Source: Patescibacteria group bacterium (GTDB taxonomy: Bacteria; Patescibacteriota; Microgenomatia; UBA1400; PJMF01). From it: a DNA stretch of 32,159 nucleotides. The notes beneath the pieces were generated by a model. The model did no database searches. It saw nothing but the letters and a program-made list of their open reading frames with translations, and was not told where the DNA came from. The stretch is taken from positions 1 to 32,159 of the forward strand of contig JAHJBU010000049.1 of NCBI GenBank assembly GCA_018813375.1, in the 5' to 3' direction. Position 1 is the stretch's first letter. Each line of letters begins with the position of its first letter. Below are positions 1 through 9,661 of the stretch, piece by piece. The position numbers and the translations under genes are program-made.

Positions 1-4
1 AGAT

Positions 5-886
5 TTAATTTAGTTGCTGCTTAATATCTTCCAAAGCCTCATCAATAGTCATTGGTTTGATCCCTAATTCTCGCTGAATTTTTTCATTGCTCATTTTCAT
101 AGTTTTTTGATATGGTCGACTAGTAGTCTTGAGGTATTCAACCAAACTACCTTCTTTAACAGTTGTTGGGTCAAAGCCAAAAGCAGTGGCTACTTTTTTA
201 GCCAGCTCATAAGTTGAAAGTGAGGTTGAACCATTAAGTTGATAGATTCCTTGGGGTTGTTTTTCAATCATGGTGTCAATGGCACGAGCAATGTCGTCAA
301 TATAGGTGGGTGTAATGATCATGTCGGAAAATTGTGGATAAAGAGTGCCGTCGGATAATCCTTGTTTGGTTTTAGCCACAATATCTGGCTTGGCTTCAAA
401 TTGAGCCCGGAAAGGATAATCAATGCGCGCAATTGCATAATGATTTAGAATTTTTTCTACTTCATCTTCTGCCCAAGCCTTAGTTTGACCATACCACTCA
501 ATCGGATCTTTAATATCAGTTTCAATATAAAAATCAGTTTTAGTACCACTAAAAACAAGTCCAGTAGAAATATGAATGAAGTAAATATTATTTTCTTTAC
601 AAATCTCTGCAATATTTTTTGTTCCAACTACGTTAACTTGGTAACACAAGCCCTCTTTATTATCAGTTTGCTCAAAAGCTCCATTAACATCAGTATAAGC
701 AGCCAGATGAATCATAACTTTAGCCGGGTGTTCTTTAACAAATTTTTCAATTTTATTTTTATCAGTAATATCAACTCCCACAGTTAAATCCATATTAAAG
801 AATTCAAATTTATCACCTAACATTTTAGCAATGCGTGAACCAACTAAACCAGTCAGACCAGTAGTTAAGATAGGTGTTTTTTGCAT
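5..886 (-). CDS. rmlD: dTDP-4-dehydrorhamnose reductase-like NAD(P)-dependent SDR protein
   Basis: N-terminal TGLTGLVGS Rossmann motif, YGQTK (YxxxK) catalytic motif, adjacent to rmlC and rmlB homologs. Confidence 0.85.
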   Translation of the reverse strand: MQKTPILTTGLTGLVGSRIAKMLGDKFEFFNMDLTVGVDITDKNKIEKFVKEHPAKVMIHLAAYTDVNGAFEQTDNKEGLCYQVNVVGTKNIAEICKENNIYFIHISTGLVFSGTKTDFYIETDIKDPIEWYGQTKAWAEDEVEKILNHYAIARIDYPFRAQFEAKPDIVAKTKQGLSDGTLYPQFSDMIITPTYIDDIARAIDTMIEKQPQGIYQLNGSTSLSTYELAKKVATAFGFDPTTVKEGSLVEYLKTTSRPYQKTMKMSNEKIQRELGIKPMTIDEALEDIKQQLN

Positions 887-896
887 GAGTTATTCC

Positions 897-1502
897 TTAA
901 AATTTTTGTGGATATTTTTCTCTAAGAGTAATGGTATCAATATCTCTTTTCGAAATAATCATTTGTTTTTTATCAATGGGCCAATTAACGCCTAGATCTG
1001 GGTCAAACAATGAAATAGCTATATCACCAGCTTGATCGCGATCCTTGTAGAGCCTATCTACTGCATATGAGTAAAGCGCTGGTCCTTCTAAGACTAAAAA
1101 TGAGTTAGCAATACCTTGAGGAATATACATACTTCCAAAATGAGTTTCTTCACCTTGTCCTAATTTAATCATTATTACCTGACCAAAAGTTTTTGATTCA
1201 GGTCTAATGTCTGCGAATGCACATAAAGCAATGCCAGTGGTGACAGTAACTAATTTATTCCAACCCTCTGAGTGAAAGCCGCGGATAGAATTAGTTACAG
1301 AGGAGCTAAGATTAAGTTGTGCAATAGAAAAAGGTTGACCAATAAGCTCTTCAATTTCTGGCACTCTACCAATCTCAGTAAAAAATCCCCGTTCGTCTTT
1401 AAAAACTTTTAGAGGCATATAGAACGTTCCTGAAAAAGGAGTTTCTAGAAAAACATCGCTGATTGGCTTGGCTTTAGTGGGATCATATTGGATTGTACTC
1501 AT
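897..1502 (-). CDS. rmlC: dTDP-4-dehydrorhamnose 3,5-epimerase family protein (divergent)
   Basis: RmlC-type cupin pattern: DERGFFTE, NLSSSVTNSIRGFH, YIPQGIANSF, DPDLGVNWP; lies in rml gene order. Confidence 0.8.
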   Translation of the reverse strand: MSTIQYDPTKAKPISDVFLETPFSGTFYMPLKVFKDERGFFTEIGRVPEIEELIGQPFSIAQLNLSSSVTNSIRGFHSEGWNKLVTVTTGIALCAFADIRPESKTFGQVIMIKLGQGEETHFGSMYIPQGIANSFLVLEGPALYSYAVDRLYKDRDQAGDIAISLFDPDLGVNWPIDKKQMIISKRDIDTITLREKYPQKF

Positions 1503-1517
1503 AATTAGTTTTTGTTG

Positions 1518-2552
1518 TTAGTTTCCATGTTGATAATTAATATTGAAAAATTCTTGAGACTTTTTTTTAAGTGGTTGCCACCATTGTTGGTTTTTTTGAT
1601 ACCAGGAAATAGTCTTTTTAAGACCCTCCTCTAGAGTAACTGAGGGTTTCCAACCTAATTTTTTATTTATTTTGCTCCAATCTACACTATAACGTCGATC
1701 ATGTCCTAGTCTATCTTTAACAAAATTTATTTTATCTTCAGATTCATTCATGAGTTTAATAATCATTTTAACTAGTTTTAAGTTGGAAACGTCTTCTGTT
1801 AACCCTCCTACTAAGTATGTTTCACCATCATTGCCTCGATGTAAAACTGCATCAATGGCGCCACAGTGATCTTGAACATAAAGCCAGTCTCTGATGTTTT
1901 TGCCATCTCCATAAACAGGAATATTTTTACCTTCAATTAAGTTTGTAATAGCTAGTGAGATTAGTTTTTCTGGAAATTGATACTCACCATAATTATTGGA
2001 ACAATTAGTGATTATAAATGGTAAACCAAAAGTTTCGCCATAGGCTCTCACTAAATGATCTGATGAAGCCTTGCTAGCCGAGTAAGGACTATGAGGATCA
2101 TATGGGGTATCATCATGAAACTGCTCATTAGAATCAAGTTTTAGTGAACCAAAAACCTCATCGGTAGAGATATGATGAAAACGTTTCACTTGATGTTTTA
2201 GGGCAGCCTCTAATAAAACTTGAGTTCCGATGACATTGGTTTCTAAGAAAATTGCTGGTTCTAGAATTGATCGATCTACATGAGACTCAGCGGCAAAATG
2301 AATTACTGCGTCTATGCCAACCATAATTTTATCTACTAATTGACGATCTAGAATGTTACCTTTAATAAATTTATAGTTAGGTAGGCTTTCAACCTGGTGC
2401 AAGTTTTCTAGATTGCCAGCATAAGTTAGAGCATCTAGATTAATTAAATTAGTATCAGGATATTTTTTAAGCCAATAGTGAATGAAGTTTGAGCCAATAA
2501 AACCAGCTCCGCCAGTAATTAAAATTGTTTGATAAAGACTTGAATTTAACAT
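1518..2552 (-). CDS. rmlB: dTDP-glucose 4,6-dehydratase
   Basis: ILITGGAGFIGSNF, HFAAESHVDRSI, YSASKASSDHLVRAYGETFGLP, NCSNNYGEYQFPEKLI motifs. Confidence 0.95.
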   Translation of the reverse strand: MLNSSLYQTILITGGAGFIGSNFIHYWLKKYPDTNLINLDALTYAGNLENLHQVESLPNYKFIKGNILDRQLVDKIMVGIDAVIHFAAESHVDRSILEPAIFLETNVIGTQVLLEAALKHQVKRFHHISTDEVFGSLKLDSNEQFHDDTPYDPHSPYSASKASSDHLVRAYGETFGLPFIITNCSNNYGEYQFPEKLISLAITNLIEGKNIPVYGDGKNIRDWLYVQDHCGAIDAVLHRGNDGETYLVGGLTEDVSNLKLVKMIIKLMNESEDKINFVKDRLGHDRRYSVDWSKINKKLGWKPSVTLEEGLKKTISWYQKNQQWWQPLKKKSQEFFNINYQHGN

Positions 2553-2559
2553 AAGCGCA

Positions 2560-3702
2560 TCATTTTATTTTTTGATCTAGTAATTTCTGCTGAATTTCTT
2601 TTTTGAAATTCTGCCCATTTCTAATTGTATAAACCCATTGCCCATCATAAAGATATTGTGGCGGATGTTCAATTGCACCTTCGGGATCATCGGGGTAAAT
2701 ATCTAGGTAGACATTCTTGAGTTGTAAAGATTTTTTGATAGGTAAAAGCTTTTTTCCTGTAGAGATAATTTCTTCAGGAGGCAGATTGCTTGCGAAGTTA
2801 TTCAAGTAATATTGATAGAGTTTTCCTAGAAGCCTAGTGTTTAACATAGTTTTTTGGCTAAGAATGCTTCTAGCTAAAGCATTAATCACTGCCTGTTGTC
2901 TAATTGAGCGTGCATTATCTGTATTTTGCTCATTGTTGCCATGACGGCTACGTATATATTTTAAAGCAGTTTCTCCGCTCATAATTTGCTTTCCAGCCTT
3001 AAACTCGATAGTTTCATACAACTCATTTGGATTAGTAGTTATAGTGACATCTACATCAACTCGCGGAAACTGTTCGTCTACAAATCCTTTCTCTACTTTT
3101 ATCTCCACGCCACCAACTAAATCAATTAAATCTGATACTTTTTTCATTGATATCACCATAGTGTGATGGATTGGAACAGAAGTAATGTCAGAAATTACTT
3201 CCTCTGGGAATTTCTCAGGGTTGTTGGGATATTTGTCTATCCCGTAGGTGTACAGAGCATTGATTTTAGCTTGGTAATCTTCACTCCAGAGATCGCGAGG
3301 TAGTGGTAACGTATTTACATCTCCTGTTTTTAGATTTATTGAAACAAGCATAATGCTATCTGTTAGGGGAGTAGAGTTGCCTCTAGTTTCTAATGAATCT
3401 AGCCCTAAAATTAATAAGTTTTTATGATTTTGAGTTTCAGTTGGAATTTGTTGCCAGCCAGTTTTCAAAGTTTGAATAATGTCTTTTTTTTCAATACCAG
3501 CTGAATCGGCAAAAACGGTGAGTTTGTAGTTAGCAATGGCAATGAATGTGGCTGCTAACATGGCAACTACTAAAATTAAGGCTAGCACAGTTGATCTTAT
3601 TAAGATTTGCTTTTTATTTATTACTAGAAAACTTGCACGAGGCTGTTTCTCCTCTGAAACTAGTTGTTTTTTTTCTAAAATTTTATTTTGTATATTTTCC
3701 AT
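2560..3702 (-). CDS. LytR-CpsA-Psr family cell envelope protein
   Basis: N-terminal TM segment; LLILGLDSLETRGNSTPLTDSIMLVSIN, PLPRDLW and YIRSRHGNNEQNTDNARSIRQQAVI are LCP signatures. Confidence 0.9.
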   Translation of the reverse strand: MENIQNKILEKKQLVSEEKQPRASFLVINKKQILIRSTVLALILVVAMLAATFIAIANYKLTVFADSAGIEKKDIIQTLKTGWQQIPTETQNHKNLLILGLDSLETRGNSTPLTDSIMLVSINLKTGDVNTLPLPRDLWSEDYQAKINALYTYGIDKYPNNPEKFPEEVISDITSVPIHHTMVISMKKVSDLIDLVGGVEIKVEKGFVDEQFPRVDVDVTITTNPNELYETIEFKAGKQIMSGETALKYIRSRHGNNEQNTDNARSIRQQAVINALARSILSQKTMLNTRLLGKLYQYYLNNFASNLPPEEIISTGKKLLPIKKSLQLKNVYLDIYPDDPEGAIEHPPQYLYDGQWVYTIRNGQNFKKEIQQKLLDQKIK

Positions 3703-3768
3703 AATTTATTATCTCACAAATAAACTTTGTGTGGTTTGTGTCGTGTTTATTGAGTACAATAAGCTAGA

Positions 3769-5472
3769 ATGAAAAATTTTCTCGTAGGATTATCATTACT
3801 GGCAATAATAATTGCCTCATCATGGGCTTTAGCTCATGACCAATTTTTTCGAGTTCATGATTATGTCCATGCTGCTAGAGTAATTGAAATGCATCGTGCA
3901 TTAGGAGACGGCCAGTTTCCAGTTAGGTGGAGTGAAAATTTTGGCTATGGCTACGGGATGCCTTTGTTTGAATTTTATGCACCCCTGCCTTACTATCTTG
4001 GGGCTGTTTTACACTGGTTTGGTTTTAGTGTATTAACAGCTGTTAAATTACTATTTTTATTTTCAGCTATTTTTACCACCTGGGGATCATATAAATTAGG
4101 TAGTAAATTATTTGGCAGGACAGCTGGAGTTTTGACTGCAGCCGCGATTACCCTAGCTCCTTATAGAGCGGTGAATCTTTTTGTTAGGGGGGCTTTGAGT
4201 GAAGCCTGGGGAATCATGGCTATGCCTTGGGTTTTACTAGGCATACTCCAGGTTATTAGACAAAAAAAGAATGGATGGAAAACTCTAACTCTTTCTTTAG
4301 TAATGTTGATGTTAAGTCATAACATTATGACTATGCTTTTTGTACCGCTTAGTTTATTATTTACTGTGTTGTATTTGGGTTATTATAAATGGGTTATCCA
4401 TAAAAATAAAAATAGTGAGTTAAAGACTTTACTCAAGGTGAGCGGATCCTTGTTGCTTGCAGCCGGTTTGTCTAGCTTTTACCTTTTCCCAGCCTTATTG
4501 GAAAAAAATTTAACTAAAGTCGGTAGTATTTTTTCTGGGTATTTTCATTATTCACATCATTTTTTATATATACGTCAGTTTTTCCAACTTAATTGGGGTT
4601 TTGAGGGGTCTGCGTGGGGGCCAGATGATGGTATTTCATTTTTTTTGGGCTGGGGACAATGGTTAGGGCTGGGAGTTTTGGGACTATTGTTTCTAGTGCG
4701 AGTTTTTAAATATAAAAAATGGCAAAAAATCATTACTGATAAAAAATTAGTGTTAGCAGTTTTATTAGCTTTACTTTTTGGCTTGTCATTATTTATGGCA
4801 ATCCTTAAATCTAAATCTCTCTGGGATGCTTTACCTGGACTATCATTTGCGCAATTTCCCTGGAGGTTCTTGGGAGTGGGGATAATTTTTTTGGGTTTAT
4901 TAGTCGGTATGAGTGCTAGTTTAATTAAACAAAGGTGGCAGAGGTATTTATGGACAGTGGTGTTATTAGTGATATTACTGTTTAATGCTAAGCTTTTTGC
5001 ACCTAAGGAGTTTTTAACTAATGCTCAAGATTTTTACTACACACAAGAAGATCTTATTGAGCGAGAAATGAGCGGTATTTTGCCAGATTATATTCCAGCA
5101 CAGATGGCAGAAAAATTAATTCCCCCAAAAAAATTAGCTTGGTGTGAGGCAGGTTGCCAAGAGCAGATCGAGGTCTTGATAGACAGAAGTCATGAGAATT
5201 TAATTAAAACTAAATTTAATCAAGAACAAATAGTTGAATTTGCGGTTGCAGATTTTCCTGGTTGGAAAGTTGAGTTAGATGGTCAAAGGTTTGAAAAACA
5301 ACAAGGAGAGTTGGGTAATATTGTGGTTAAAGTTCCAGGTGGAGAGCATTTGGTGGGATTGCTGCTTACACAAACTCCAACTCGGTTATTTTTTGATGTG
5401 GTTAGCATAATTAGCCTGTTAATTTTTGCTTATTTAACTATAGAAATTAGAGAAAAATCTAATTTACATTAA
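3769..5472 (+). CDS. Polytopic membrane protein, GT-C-like (resembles YfhO / 6-pyruvoyl-tetrahydropterin synthase-related membrane proteins)
   Basis: Multiple TM segments; FPVRWSENFGYGYGMPLFEFYAPLPYYLG motif; first gene of a glycosyltransferase cluster. Confidence 0.65.
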   Translation: MKNFLVGLSLLAIIIASSWALAHDQFFRVHDYVHAARVIEMHRALGDGQFPVRWSENFGYGYGMPLFEFYAPLPYYLGAVLHWFGFSVLTAVKLLFLFSAIFTTWGSYKLGSKLFGRTAGVLTAAAITLAPYRAVNLFVRGALSEAWGIMAMPWVLLGILQVIRQKKNGWKTLTLSLVMLMLSHNIMTMLFVPLSLLFTVLYLGYYKWVIHKNKNSELKTLLKVSGSLLLAAGLSSFYLFPALLEKNLTKVGSIFSGYFHYSHHFLYIRQFFQLNWGFEGSAWGPDDGISFFLGWGQWLGLGVLGLLFLVRVFKYKKWQKIITDKKLVLAVLLALLFGLSLFMAILKSKSLWDALPGLSFAQFPWRFLGVGIIFLGLLVGMSASLIKQRWQRYLWTVVLLVILLFNAKLFAPKEFLTNAQDFYYTQEDLIEREMSGILPDYIPAQMAEKLIPPKKLAWCEAGCQEQIEVLIDRSHENLIKTKFNQEQIVEFAVADFPGWKVELDGQRFEKQQGELGNIVVKVPGGEHLVGLLLTQTPTRLFFDVVSIISLLIFAYLTIEIREKSNLH

Positions 5473-5474
5473 CT

Positions 5475-6968
5475 ATGCCACATCAAACATCTTTAGATAC
5501 TACCCCTGATTTAGAAGAGGCACTTGGCCAGGAAGAATTACAAGAAATTAAACAAAAATCTATTGTGGGTGCAGTTTCTTATGTAGGCAGAACAGCTGTT
5601 TTACAAGCAATTGGGCTAGTTGCGTCATTGTTTTTAAGCGCCTTTTTTTCTCCAGAAGATTTTGGAATTTATGGGTTTGTAGTTCAGATCATTGGTCTGT
5701 TGGTTTTCTTTTCTGATATTGGACTAGCTGCAGCTTTGGTTCAAAAAAAGAAGCAGCCGTCTTTATGTGAGTATCGGACCGCTTTTACAGTTCAGCAATT
5801 ATTATCATGGTTGATTGTGGCGGTGGTGGGGGCAATTTTGGCTACTGGTATTGTTCAACGAAAAACTGGTCAAGCTGGAGTTTGGGTGTTGCTCAGTCTA
5901 GCTTTTTCTTTTCCTTTGGCAACGCTTAAAACAATTCCCTCAATTATTTTAGAGCGAAAACTAGAATTTTCTAAACTTGTTTTACCTCAAATTTTTGAGC
6001 AAGTTACTTTTTATAGTATTTTGGTTTTTTTAGCCTGGAAAGGTATGGGAGTTCTAGCTTATGCGTATGCAATTTTATCTCGTTCAGTTATTGGGGTATT
6101 AGTCATGATGATTGTTCAACCTTGGAAAATTGGTTTGACATTAAATAAATCTGCCTTGAAAATTTTAATTAGCTATGGGGCTAAGTTTCAATTAGTTGAC
6201 TTTTTAGCTAGAGTAAAAGATCAACTTTTCTTTTTAGCCTTAGGTCTGGTTTTGCCATTGAGGGAATTTGGATATGTTCAGTGGGCAAAAACTTGGTCGC
6301 AGTATCCATATAATTTGACAGTCCAAAGTGTATTAGCAGTAACCTTTCCTACTTTTTCTAGATTGCAAAATAATAAAGATGCACTTAAAAAAGCAATTGA
6401 AAAATCAATCTTTTTTATTACTTTATCTATTTTTCCAATTTTAGTAGGAATGAGTGTTTTTATTAAACCTTTAATTACAGTAGTGCCTAGTTATGCTAAG
6501 TGGCAGCCAGCGGCATTAGGCTTTATATTGTTCACATTGAGTATTGGCTGGGCGGCATTATCAACTCCACTGGTAAATACCCTAAACGCAATTGGTGAAA
6601 TTAATTCCACTCTTAAGTTAATGATGATTTGGACAATTTTGACTTGGATTCTAACCCCAATTTTTATGATGTTTTTTGGTTTTAATGGTGTGGCAGTAGC
6701 CGCTATGGTGATTGCATTCACATCATTTTTACCAGTAATTTATGTTAAAAGATATGTAAAGATAAAAGTTTGGGAAAACATTTGGCGTCAGTTGGTGGCG
6801 ATGGGCGTGATGGCTGGAGTAGGCATTTGGGGAATGTCTCTATGGAGTCAAAGTCTTTCTTTATTATTAATGGGAATATGTGTAACAGGAGCGCTATACG
6901 TTTTAACACTATTAGTGTTAGGATGGAAGAAAATATTGACCGAAGTAACAAGCTTAAGATCTAAATAA
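5475..6968 (+). CDS. Polysaccharide flippase (Wzx/MATE-like, Polysacc_synt family)
   Basis: About 12 TM helices; ALVQKKKQPSLCEYRTAF and LGLVLPLREFGYVQWAKTWSQYP resemble O-antigen flippases; lies in a GT cluster. Confidence 0.8.
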   Translation: MPHQTSLDTTPDLEEALGQEELQEIKQKSIVGAVSYVGRTAVLQAIGLVASLFLSAFFSPEDFGIYGFVVQIIGLLVFFSDIGLAAALVQKKKQPSLCEYRTAFTVQQLLSWLIVAVVGAILATGIVQRKTGQAGVWVLLSLAFSFPLATLKTIPSIILERKLEFSKLVLPQIFEQVTFYSILVFLAWKGMGVLAYAYAILSRSVIGVLVMMIVQPWKIGLTLNKSALKILISYGAKFQLVDFLARVKDQLFFLALGLVLPLREFGYVQWAKTWSQYPYNLTVQSVLAVTFPTFSRLQNNKDALKKAIEKSIFFITLSIFPILVGMSVFIKPLITVVPSYAKWQPAALGFILFTLSIGWAALSTPLVNTLNAIGEINSTLKLMMIWTILTWILTPIFMMFFGFNGVAVAAMVIAFTSFLPVIYVKRYVKIKVWENIWRQLVAMGVMAGVGIWGMSLWSQSLSLLLMGICVTGALYVLTLLVLGWKKILTEVTSLRSK

Positions 6969-6969
6969 T

Positions 6970-7878
6970 ATGTCTCTTTCAGCTATCGTTTCTACCAAAA
7001 ATCATGCCGAGATCGTAGAAAGGGCTTTAAAATCTGTTAAGTTTGCTGATGAAATAGTAGTTGTAGATATGTATAGCGATGACAATACTGTGGAGATCGC
7101 TAAAAAATATACGGATAAAATTTTTCAACATAAAGATTTTGGATACATTGAGCCAGTGCGTAATTTTTCTATTAAAAAAACCACTGGTGATTGGATATTA
7201 ATAATTGATGCAGATGAGGAAGTCTCACCCGGGTTAAGCAAGGCGCTTGCGAGTATTGCTCGGGCTAAAAACCAAGCAGAGTTACCTGATTGTTTTTATT
7301 TACCCCGGAAAAATATTATTTTTAATAAATGGATACAAAAAACTGGCTGGTGGCCAGATTATCAATTAAGATTTTTTAGAAAAGATCATGTAGAGTGGTC
7401 TGATCAAATTCACAGTGTCCCGATTACCAGGGGAGAAGTTAAGGAATTCCCTGCTAAACAAGAGTACTCTTTGATTCATCATAATTATCAATCAATTTCT
7501 CAATTTATTAAGCGATTAGACCGGTATAGTGCTATTCAGGCAGAAGAAAAAAAAGATCATCAGCTATTTTGTTCTCAAGATATTTTAGATGAATTTAGTA
7601 GCTCTTTATTACGACGGCTATTTGCTCAAAAAGGCATTGAAGAAGGCATTCATGGTGTAAGTTTGTCGATTCTACAATCAGTTTCAGATGCTGTGGTAAA
7701 AATGAAGATTTGGGAATCTCAAGATTTTCCACAAATGAATAAAGATAACACTTATGTTTTAAAACATTTATCTCAATTTAAAAAAGAATTAGCTTACTGG
7801 ATTGCTAATTCACAAGTTAGTCACAGTAAAGGTTTGAAAAAACTATCATGGCGTTTGCGTCGGAAACTAATGATTTAA
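6970..7878 (+). CDS. Glycosyltransferase family 2 (WaaE/KdtX-like)
   Basis: LSAIVSTKNHAEIVERALKSVKFADEIVVVDMYSDDNT plus IIDADEEV (DxD). Confidence 0.85.
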   Translation: MSLSAIVSTKNHAEIVERALKSVKFADEIVVVDMYSDDNTVEIAKKYTDKIFQHKDFGYIEPVRNFSIKKTTGDWILIIDADEEVSPGLSKALASIARAKNQAELPDCFYLPRKNIIFNKWIQKTGWWPDYQLRFFRKDHVEWSDQIHSVPITRGEVKEFPAKQEYSLIHHNYQSISQFIKRLDRYSAIQAEEKKDHQLFCSQDILDEFSSSLLRRLFAQKGIEEGIHGVSLSILQSVSDAVVKMKIWESQDFPQMNKDNTYVLKHLSQFKKELAYWIANSQVSHSKGLKKLSWRLRRKLMI

Positions 7879-7885
7879 TAATTTA

Positions 7886-7913
7886 ATGACAGATTTTCTC
7901 AATACGATATAAT
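7886..7913 (+). promoter_or_regulatory. Sigma70-like promoter ATGACA-16 bp-TATAAT upstream of the GT2 gene at 7921
   Basis: -35 ATGACA at 7886-7891, -10 TATAAT at 7908-7913; the start codon lies 8 nt after the last -10 base. Confidence 0.6.
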
Positions 7914-7920
7914 AGAACAC

Positions 7921-8841
7921 ATGGATCACATTTCAATTATTCTGGTTAACTATGATTGCGCGCAACTAACCAAGATATGTCTAAAGTCTTTGCAGGATAT
8001 TAAGGCCAAAAATTTTAATTATTCGGTTATTATTGTTGATAATGCATCGCAGAAACCTCTTAAGCTCTCTAAGTCTTTACAAGCCAGCAATATAGAAGTT
8101 ATTAGAAGTGAATCTAACTTAGGTTTTTCTGGAGGTAATAATTTGGGAATTACTTATGCTGCTGAGCATTATAATCCTGATTATATTTGTTTATTAAATA
8201 ATGACACTACAGTTGAACCTAATTTTTTGGAGTATCTCCACGACTGTATTAAAGATAAAAATCCAGGTGGAATGGTATCTCCAAAAATTTATTTTGCCAA
8301 AGGATTTGAGTATCACCAAGAAGCCTATCCTAAAAATGAATTAGGTAATATTATTTGGTATGGAGGAGGAAGCATTGATTGGCCCAACTTAATTGCATTC
8401 CATCGTGGGGTAGATGAGATCGACCGCGGACAACTAGATATTGAAGGGTCTACGGATTTTTGTACTGGTTGCTGTATTTTGATTTCTAGAGAAGTTTTGG
8501 AAACAGTCGGGATGCTGGATGATAATTTGTTTTTATATTACGAAGATGTAGATTTGAGTCTGAGAGCCAAAAGAGAGGGTTTTCAAGTTTTATATTGCCC
8601 CGATGCTGTTATTTGGCATCACAATGCTGGTTCTAGTGGTGGTGTAGGATCACCTCTTCATACATATTATCAAACCCGCAATCGAGTTTTCATGGGTTTA
8701 AAATATGGGTCACCAAGAATTAAGATAACTAGTATTAGCTATGCCCTGCGCACACTGTTTAATGGTGATCCCATCGAGCGTAAGGCAGCAGCACATGCTT
8801 TAATAGGTAAAATGGGCAAACAACCATATGACAAAATCTAA
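7921..8841 (+). CDS. Glycosyltransferase family 2 (rhamnosyltransferase-like)
   Basis: ISIILVNYDCAQLTKICLKSL, VIIVDNASQ, SNLGFSGGNNLGI, LLNNDT, DDNLFLYYEDVDLSLRAKREGF motifs. Confidence 0.9.
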   Translation: MDHISIILVNYDCAQLTKICLKSLQDIKAKNFNYSVIIVDNASQKPLKLSKSLQASNIEVIRSESNLGFSGGNNLGITYAAEHYNPDYICLLNNDTTVEPNFLEYLHDCIKDKNPGGMVSPKIYFAKGFEYHQEAYPKNELGNIIWYGGGSIDWPNLIAFHRGVDEIDRGQLDIEGSTDFCTGCCILISREVLETVGMLDDNLFLYYEDVDLSLRAKREGFQVLYCPDAVIWHHNAGSSGGVGSPLHTYYQTRNRVFMGLKYGSPRIKITSISYALRTLFNGDPIERKAAAHALIGKMGKQPYDKI

Positions 8842-9661
8842 CCAAAATCGTCCAAGTATCACAGCTATTATTTTAGCTAAAAATGAGGCTGAGATGATTG
8901 TGAACTGTATTAATACTCTCTGGTGGTGCAATGAGATTTTGGTGATTGATTGTGCTTCCAGCGATGAGACTGCTAAATTGGCAGAAACTGCTGGAGCTAG
9001 AGTAGTTAGTTTTTCTCATCGCAGTATGGCTAAAACTAGAAATGAATCTTTAAAAAGAGTTAAAACTAATTGGGTTTTTTATGTTGATGCTGATGAGCGA
9101 GTTACGCCTACATTAGCTAAAGAAATTATGGTTCAGTTAGAAACTTCTTGCGCTACTGCTTTAAAAATTTCTCGCCAGAATGTTCATTATGGAAAAATTA
9201 TGCACCATGGTGGATGGGAAAAAGATTATGTGACGCGCGTATTTAATAAGGAGTATTTTCAAAATTGGTTTGGAGATATTCATGAAAGCCCTAAGTTTAA
9301 AGGGAAGTTATTAGAACTACAATCGCCATTAATTCACCTCACGCATCGTAACACCATAGATGGATTGACAAAGACTATTTCTTGGACACCAATTGAGGCA
9401 GATTTATTAGCCAAAGCAGGCTCAGGATCAGTTAGAGTTAGAACAATTTTGCGTAAGGGAATAATGGAGTTTGTGCGTCGAGGAATTTTTAAATTTGGTT
9501 TTAGAGATGGAGTCGAGGGTTGGATAGAGGCGATGGTGCAAGGGATTAATAGAATGTTAGTTTATATCCAGCTTTGGGAGAAACAGCGCAAGCCTTCTTT
9601 AGAGGATACCTATCAACAGATCGAACAAAAAATTTTAAAAATGTGGCAGGATGAAAAATGA
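8828..9661 (+). CDS. Glycosyltransferase family 2 (WaaE-like)
   Basis: ITAIILAKNEAEMIVNCINTLWWCNEILVIDCASSDET plus YVDADERV; start overlaps the upstream gene. Confidence 0.88.
   Translation: MTKSNQNRPSITAIILAKNEAEMIVNCINTLWWCNEILVIDCASSDETAKLAETAGARVVSFSHRSMAKTRNESLKRVKTNWVFYVDADERVTPTLAKEIMVQLETSCATALKISRQNVHYGKIMHHGGWEKDYVTRVFNKEYFQNWFGDIHESPKFKGKLLELQSPLIHLTHRNTIDGLTKTISWTPIEADLLAKAGSGSVRVRTILRKGIMEFVRRGIFKFGFRDGVEGWIEAMVQGINRMLVYIQLWEKQRKPSLEDTYQQIEQKILKMWQDEK

Noticed and set aside
485-787. ORF of 100 aa on the plus strand
   Set aside because: Entirely antisense to rmlD with low-complexity Asn/Ile/Phe/Ser-rich translation; not credible.
6491-6964. Three small ORFs (6491-6721, 6745-6951, 6770-6964) over the flippase C-terminus
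   Set aside because: Out of frame or antisense to a well-supported membrane protein.
8828-9661. Possible UGA recoding as in Gracilibacteria/Absconditabacteria
   Set aside because: This gene ends with TGA overlapping the next ATG, other genes also end in TGA, and RF2 is encoded here; standard code 11 fits.
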